A DNA stretch of 64,000 nt, taken from Breviolum minutum Mf 1.05b.01. Lineage: Eukaryota > Sar > Dinophyceae > Suessiales > Symbiodiniaceae. Made by a program: the position numbers and the translations under genes. Positions 58,754 through 64,000 of the stretch are shown here, piece by piece. Below the pieces are notes generated by a model that was not told where the DNA came from, did not search any database, and saw only the letters and a program-made list of their open reading frames with translations. Position 1 is the first letter of the stretch; each line of letters begins with the position of its first letter. The stretch covers positions 1 through 64,000 of the forward strand of contig DF239916.1 in assembly GCA_000507305.1 (NCBI GenBank). Reading direction: 5' to 3'.

Positions 58754-60087
58754 TAGGTGTATCTTGCCGTCAAATCAATGGGGTTGCAGGGACAGGGTGA
58801 TCAACGAAAACTGAAAATCTAGGTGCAACAATGTCAAAATCATTCAAAAACCCGTTTAATTATGGTTATGGTTAATTGATGTTACTTGAAAAAGGATGGT
58901 TTCATATCCCCATGAATCACTCAGGAAGAGTTGAGGGCCCATACTTATACATCATCCATACATTATCCAATTGAACCCAATTGTTTCCAGCTGTTGATGT
59001 TGCTTAGGTCGCCTGACTATTGTAGGTGAAGAAATGAAAACTGCATGCATGGATGATGTCAGTTGGTTGAAGTAATCATGGTCCTGCAGGCATTGTTGGA
59101 ACTGTAGATAGACTTTTAGTTCTTCTTCTTCTTCTTGTTGTTGTTGTTGTTTTTTTTTTGGTGTTGTTGTTGCTCTTGTTTCTTTGGTTATTGTTCTACT
59201 TCTACTTATTACCATTCCTATTTCTATCTTTTTCACTATTCCTATTGCTATGACGATTCATACTGTTACTATTGTGTTTACTCTGGCTTTTTCGACTACT
59301 GCTAGTATGACTTTTACTATTACCAGTACTTTGGCTACCACTATTACTAGTACTAAGTTCCAGTACTGTTGCTATTGCTACTACTATCGCTAATACTATT
59401 ACTTTTACTACTTTTACTGATATTACTGCTCATACCAAGACTTACTGCTGCTGTTTCTATCAACATATTATCATCTTCTTTTTAGTGTCATGACTGTCTA
59501 GTGCCATTTCGTTTAACATGGTAAGTATTACCAGCCGCCATACCCTTCGGTGGCCCAGGAGAACTCCATGATTCTGGAACTGGGTATGGGTTTGGGGAGC
59601 TCAGACCAAAAAAACCAAGACAGACAAGGAAAGGTGAGATGAAGGTTTTGAAATAGTGGGGATATATCTATTATACCTATTTATATCATTGATATAGTCA
59701 GTGTCAGTCAGTAAGTCCGAGTAGGAATGGGATATTGATGCGTGTATAATCGCGTATATGAGGGTTTTTTCACGTTTTTTTTCTTGAAACATTTTTTGTA
59801 GAACCTCCATACGGATCATACATATGCCTTGAAAAAAGAGAAGAATGCAGTGAAAAGGCAAAGGCTCGAAAAGCTGGACGATTGCCTTTAACATGAGTGG
59901 AAAAAATATGAATGCATATTGATACCCTAGCCATCGTCGCTCAAATCCTGCTCTTGTGCGGCCGATATGTCAGTAGATGTAATTTCTATGCAGCTAGCGT
60001 GCCATTCTAGGGGGCACCCTTTTTTCCCTGTGGAAGGGATATACTGTAATCGCAACACACACATCAAGATTCTGGCTCATGAGCCAG
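58754..60087. other. Stretch without a supported gene; low-complexity tract
   Basis: From about 59113 to 59470 the plus strand is a pyrimidine-rich train (cttcttcttcttgttgttg, then tactattac-type units). The minus-strand frame with Gln/Glu runs there is a by-product. No exon with paired splice sites was recognised. Confidence 0.45.
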
Positions 60088-62932
60088 CTACGCTTTCGGA
60101 TTGTTCGGTTCCAACGCCAGACCAGTCCTTCGCAGTGAAACAGGCCATGTCAAGATCCCCAAGATTGACACATGTTTCGACCAAGGCAGTGGAACGGTTG
60201 CACTGCAGATGTTTCTGCAATGTCTGTCCGTGAGGTGCCATTGATATTGTTTTTTCTGAACATGGAGCTTCAAAACGACTGTTTAAACGTGACATTCAAC
60301 GGTGAGGACATGTTGGACATGTGGGAAATTTTGTGGGGACTACTCCATACAGCTTTCATCAGAATCATTTGGACATGTCTGGATATTTATAGCGAATATT
60401 TGGTATGTTGATTATCTCAGGTGTTTCTGATGTTTGTTTTGCCCGTGGATTCCTTGAGTTGTTATCCTTGTTGCCACCTGTTCTGCCTTTATTTTTGCAG
60501 GAAAATCATTGGCGTGGAAGTTGTTCGTTCTCGCTACATGATTGCAGAGGCCAACTTTTTTCGAATTTTGACCGATGGAATTTTGACCAAACGTTGTGGA
60601 ATGTGATGCAGAGTGGCATAGCAGAGGACAAAACGTCAAGGCAAAATCATCAAAACTGCCGAGCCACGAGTCCATCAGCAAAAGGTATATTGGACAAATC
60701 ACAGATGCTATTGGGACCTCTTGACCTTTCCCTGATCCAGTTCAAATTCCCAACTACAAATCTGGGTTGAACTTGAACCATTTTCACCCTTTCACCTAGC
60801 CAACAGGCGGCGTTGCAACGACTGGTGGCAGAGGAACCGGAACAATGGAGGAGCCCTGCTTGGCGATTTAGGTATAGCTGACTGTGATGTTACATGAGCA
60901 TTTTATTCACATAAAGAATATCAGAAGATGAAGATTGTTGGACATTTTTGTGAAATCTTGGTAGTTTTGCCCGGAGAAATACCATAGAACGTGTCCGGAT
61001 TGGAAAGCATGCTACTGCCGTTGATTGTTCGAAACTTGTTTAGGAGGACTTGTGAATGATTGTATAAAGTCGCACATGAGTCCGACTCATCAGCACGTGC
61101 ATTATGCATTGGCATTATATATATGTTATATTTGTAATCCTCCCTTCTATTTTTGAGACAAACAACATCCTTATCTTCGTTTGGAAGTTCGGCAGTCGAA
61201 ATACAGAAAACACATCGAGCGATTTTTGGTGACATTCCGGAACCTTGACCAAGATGACCTAAGTAAGATATGAACTGATATCACTAGTCATGTATCTTTG
61301 TATCACTAATGGTTAAAAAACTCCAATTGCAGTAGGGCTACTGCGCCAGCCAGCAGGATCGGACCAGATTATTTGGTAGGTCAACGGATCTCCTTGGAGG
61401 CCGGAGTTTCGAATCAGCATGGGAGCTGGATTGCGAGTCCTTACAACATCCATGAATGCTGGCATTCCATAATATTTAATATCTTATTTTTGATTTATTT
61501 TGTACTTTGTCATAATATGACATGGTGGTGGTTTCAAAGATTTTTATTTTCACCCCTACTTGGGGAAGATTCCCATTTTGACTAATATTTTTCAGATGGG
61601 TTGAAACCACCAACTAGATGATATATTTCCAATTTGGATCACTTGCAGAAGTTACATGTCAGAACATATAACCCATACATTGGATGTACCATGCATGAGC
61701 TGTTCCGTTCCAAGGCAACCTTCTACTGCAGCAAATGGCCATGGTGTTTCCCAAGGTTTTATAGCCCCAGACTAGTTACTTCCTGTATTTCAACCCCTAC
61801 CCCAAGCTCAACATGAGTTTGGGATGACCATCAAAGCCATCATTAGTTTGATGGTTCCAACCTGGTAAAGGTACTCTGACCATGAAGGAGTTAGTGCCAA
61901 GTAGACACATTTCCTCCAATCTAGCAAGAACCTAAGGACATACTTCTCTCTTATTTGTGTTGGCCTTACTTATCACTTTTTTTTGGCCATATGTTGCCAT
62001 AGATTTGGTTGCTCGTCCAACGTAAATACTGCTTACAAGTTGATTGTAGGCTGAGAGGTGCAGATGTACATGAATACGATTATGTACGTATATATAATTG
62101 TAGACAGTGTAGACTGAGTGAGGGATAGCCTTTGCAAATAGCTCTAATAATGTATGACTTGCTAGCTGTTTTTTTCAATTTATATGTGGCCAGTCAACAC
62201 TCCTTGGTGATTTATGGCCTCCCAGGGCAGCGGTCGTGCGTTGCAGTGCCACTGCGCAGATTTCTTCTCGATGGGTTGGGGCACTTGGTCAGTCGAGTCC
62301 GATTCGAAGGTGGAAAGGAAGTTGAAAGGAAGGCACATCCTTACATCCTTATGGCAATTCGCTGTCAATCCTCACAAGTCATGATAATATCATAATATAT
62401 CATATGCTCCTCCAGCCATGTGTTTTGCTTTTCTTATCCAGACATGTTGAAGTGGTTGTGAAGCTGGCATGCCTGTGGCTGGTGCCAGTTTCATATTGAA
62501 GATAAAGACTGACGAGGTACGCGGATTGATATTTGATGGCTCAGAATCGCTATGTTTGATGAATTCTGGGGCTTATTGTTGATTTAGTACATCCATGCGG
62601 TTCATATCGCTGCAGGTTACGTTCATATTTCATAGATTCTATTGACATCGCGTTGCAGTTAAGTCAAGTGACATACCCCCAAATAGATAGATCATCTATT
62701 TCTGAAATCAATCTGACATTTAATCAAATAATAAGAATGAAACCATGGAGTCATGGAGCAACCAGATTTTATGTCAAGCTTCGCTGAAGAGTTTGGAGTG
62801 AGGTTTGGACTTGGTCAAGCAATGTGACGTGTGCTGCCCAGTATATAGATGGATGCAAACGATTGCAGAAGATGATCGTTTTGTTTTTTTCAAAATCATC
62901 CCCAAAATAGTTTTCCCTTGGCCAAATCATGG
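60088..62932 (+). CDS. Exons of a gene of unknown function
   Basis: Protein-like exons with splice signals: 60088-60234 (after gagccag; LFGSNARPVLRSETGHVKIP; donor gtgcca), 60501-60600 (after atttttgcag; KIIGVEVVRSRYMIAEANFF), 60807-60871 (ALQRLVAEEPEQW; donor gtatag), 61207-61262 (HIERFLVTFRNLDQDDL; donor gtaaga), 61649-61755 (HVRTYNPYIGCTMHELFRSK; donor gttttа-type) and 62803-62932 (DLVKQCDVCCPVYRWMQ; donor gtatgt). 60871 to 61207 is phase-compatible; other links are not settled, and a competing frame exists at 60209-60402 and 60501-60684. At 61340-61470 two frames both look coding. No domain is recognised; the acidic/basic helices suggest a soluble protein. Confidence 0.4.
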
Positions 62933-64000
62933 GTATGTCACTTATGTAAATATATCCCTTCAGATTGTATCTTTGATAGCAGCCCCCACTCACCACAGTT
63001 TCAGATGCATGCATCAGTGCAAATTGGGGCGTTCTTTGTTGTGATGTTTCGTCTTGTAGTTTTGACTTTTGACATTTTATGGCCCTGAAATTGAGAGGTG
63101 TATCGCTGCACTTTGCGCCTTAGGTCATTTTTTTTGCGGTCAACATTCCCTGGAAACTCTTTCCAAAGCTGGCGCAAAGGCAGTGGCAACAAACAAACAT
63201 GATCGAACGAGGCATAGTCTCTGATGGTTTTATGTTGGTTTCAGACTCTTTAAGCGGTCAATTTTGAGGCACTTGCCTTCTTTTGCTGCTGTGATGGAAA
63301 GATCTCAGAGGAACAGATCCCAAAAAAGGTTTGCTTCGTATCACTGAGATGAAGAATGACCCATCCCACCCATGACTTGCAGGTTTACCGAAGTTAAGGC
63401 AAGAGGGGCCTGCACTGATGGGCAGATGTTTCGATTCCAGTGCCCCCTTGAAGATGAGGTGAGATTTCAAGAACAGTCAGAGTAAAGGACTCGCAACTTT
63501 CTGAAACAAGGCCTTACGGAAAGGACAATGTCCATGAACTTGTATACAGTATTTGTTCTCGTATTGGAGACTGTATGGGTAAAGTGAAAAAGGTTTTCAG
63601 CTCACCAACTTCACCAAACACAGGATTGATCAGGTGATGGGGCCAAGACAGATTACTCGAGATGGAATCGCAAAGATGAACCTTCCACTAGTAACACTTA
63701 GTAGCACCAAACCAGATCAAATTTAGGGTCCCTTTGCATCTCGCCATACCTTATTGCGCAAACAGAATTAATATGAATTAATTTCTCATTGTAAAGTTTC
63801 CACGCAGTTTTTTCCTACGGTTGGGTGTACTCAAAGATCCCTAAACACGAACGGTAAAACTGTGAAACTCTTCATGTTTAGCATCGACGATAGAGGATTT
63901 GAGTGTGACTGCAAGACTTTAGTTTGAGAAGTTCCAAGTACCTTAACTAACCCGCGTTGGTGTTCCTATGTACTTTACAGACTCACTTTCATTTGATTCA
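62933..64000. other. Window end, no supported gene
   Basis: Only short frames are seen. A possible acceptor at 63380 (tgacttgcag) is followed by no convincing open frame. An intron of the preceding gene may run through here. Confidence 0.4.

Overview
This window looks like nuclear DNA of a dinoflagellate, most likely a Symbiodiniaceae-type genome (inference). The reasons are: genes split into many small exons, introns starting with GC and occasionally GA as well as GT, every gene I can read on the + strand, introns packed with short CTAG-type micro-repeats, and a short CCCTAAA telomere-type tract. Nothing bacterial, viral or organellar was recognised, and no rRNA or tRNA gene was seen. I had no tools: gene models come from reading frames, splice-site phases and protein-like composition, so exon edges are provisional.

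The sequence is a scaffold. Single-N joins lie at 772, 17355, 36111, 42944, 47419 and 54638, and long gaps at 15175-16043 and 56217-56744. It falls into three blocks. Left block (1-17354): two minisatellites, then a long + strand gene with more than 30 short exons (about 1.9-12.5 kb), traces of further exons, and a tandem array of units of about 430 bp cut by a gap. Middle block (17356-54637): far longer introns, many CTAG-type repeats, and four genes. These are a possible 80-residue gene (18644-19636), a six-exon DNA cytosine-5 methyltransferase gene (21268-38404), a two-exon gene of about 1,866 residues lying wholly inside the third intron of the methyltransferase gene (25053-33177), and a seven-exon gene of unknown function (about 43197-53254). 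Right block (54639-64000): it begins in the same unit of about 430 bp that ends the left block, then carries short-intron exons like those of the left block.

The most interesting content is the methyltransferase with its nested gene. Motifs I, IV, VI, VIII, IX and X of the cytosine-5 methyltransferase family can be read in order across six phase-compatible exons. The 10.3-kb intron between the two halves of motif VIII holds a complete same-strand gene whose product has an AT-hook, a possible transposase-like core, an HMG-box-like segment, an acidic region and a C-terminal Cys/His cluster. Dinoflagellate methyltransferases of this class are known to ride in retrotransposons, so a transposase-like gene nested in one merits checking. 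The second point is structural: the middle block differs in texture from both flanks and is bounded on both sides by single-N joins at the same 430-bp repeat, so it is either an insertion into that array or a scaffolding misjoin.
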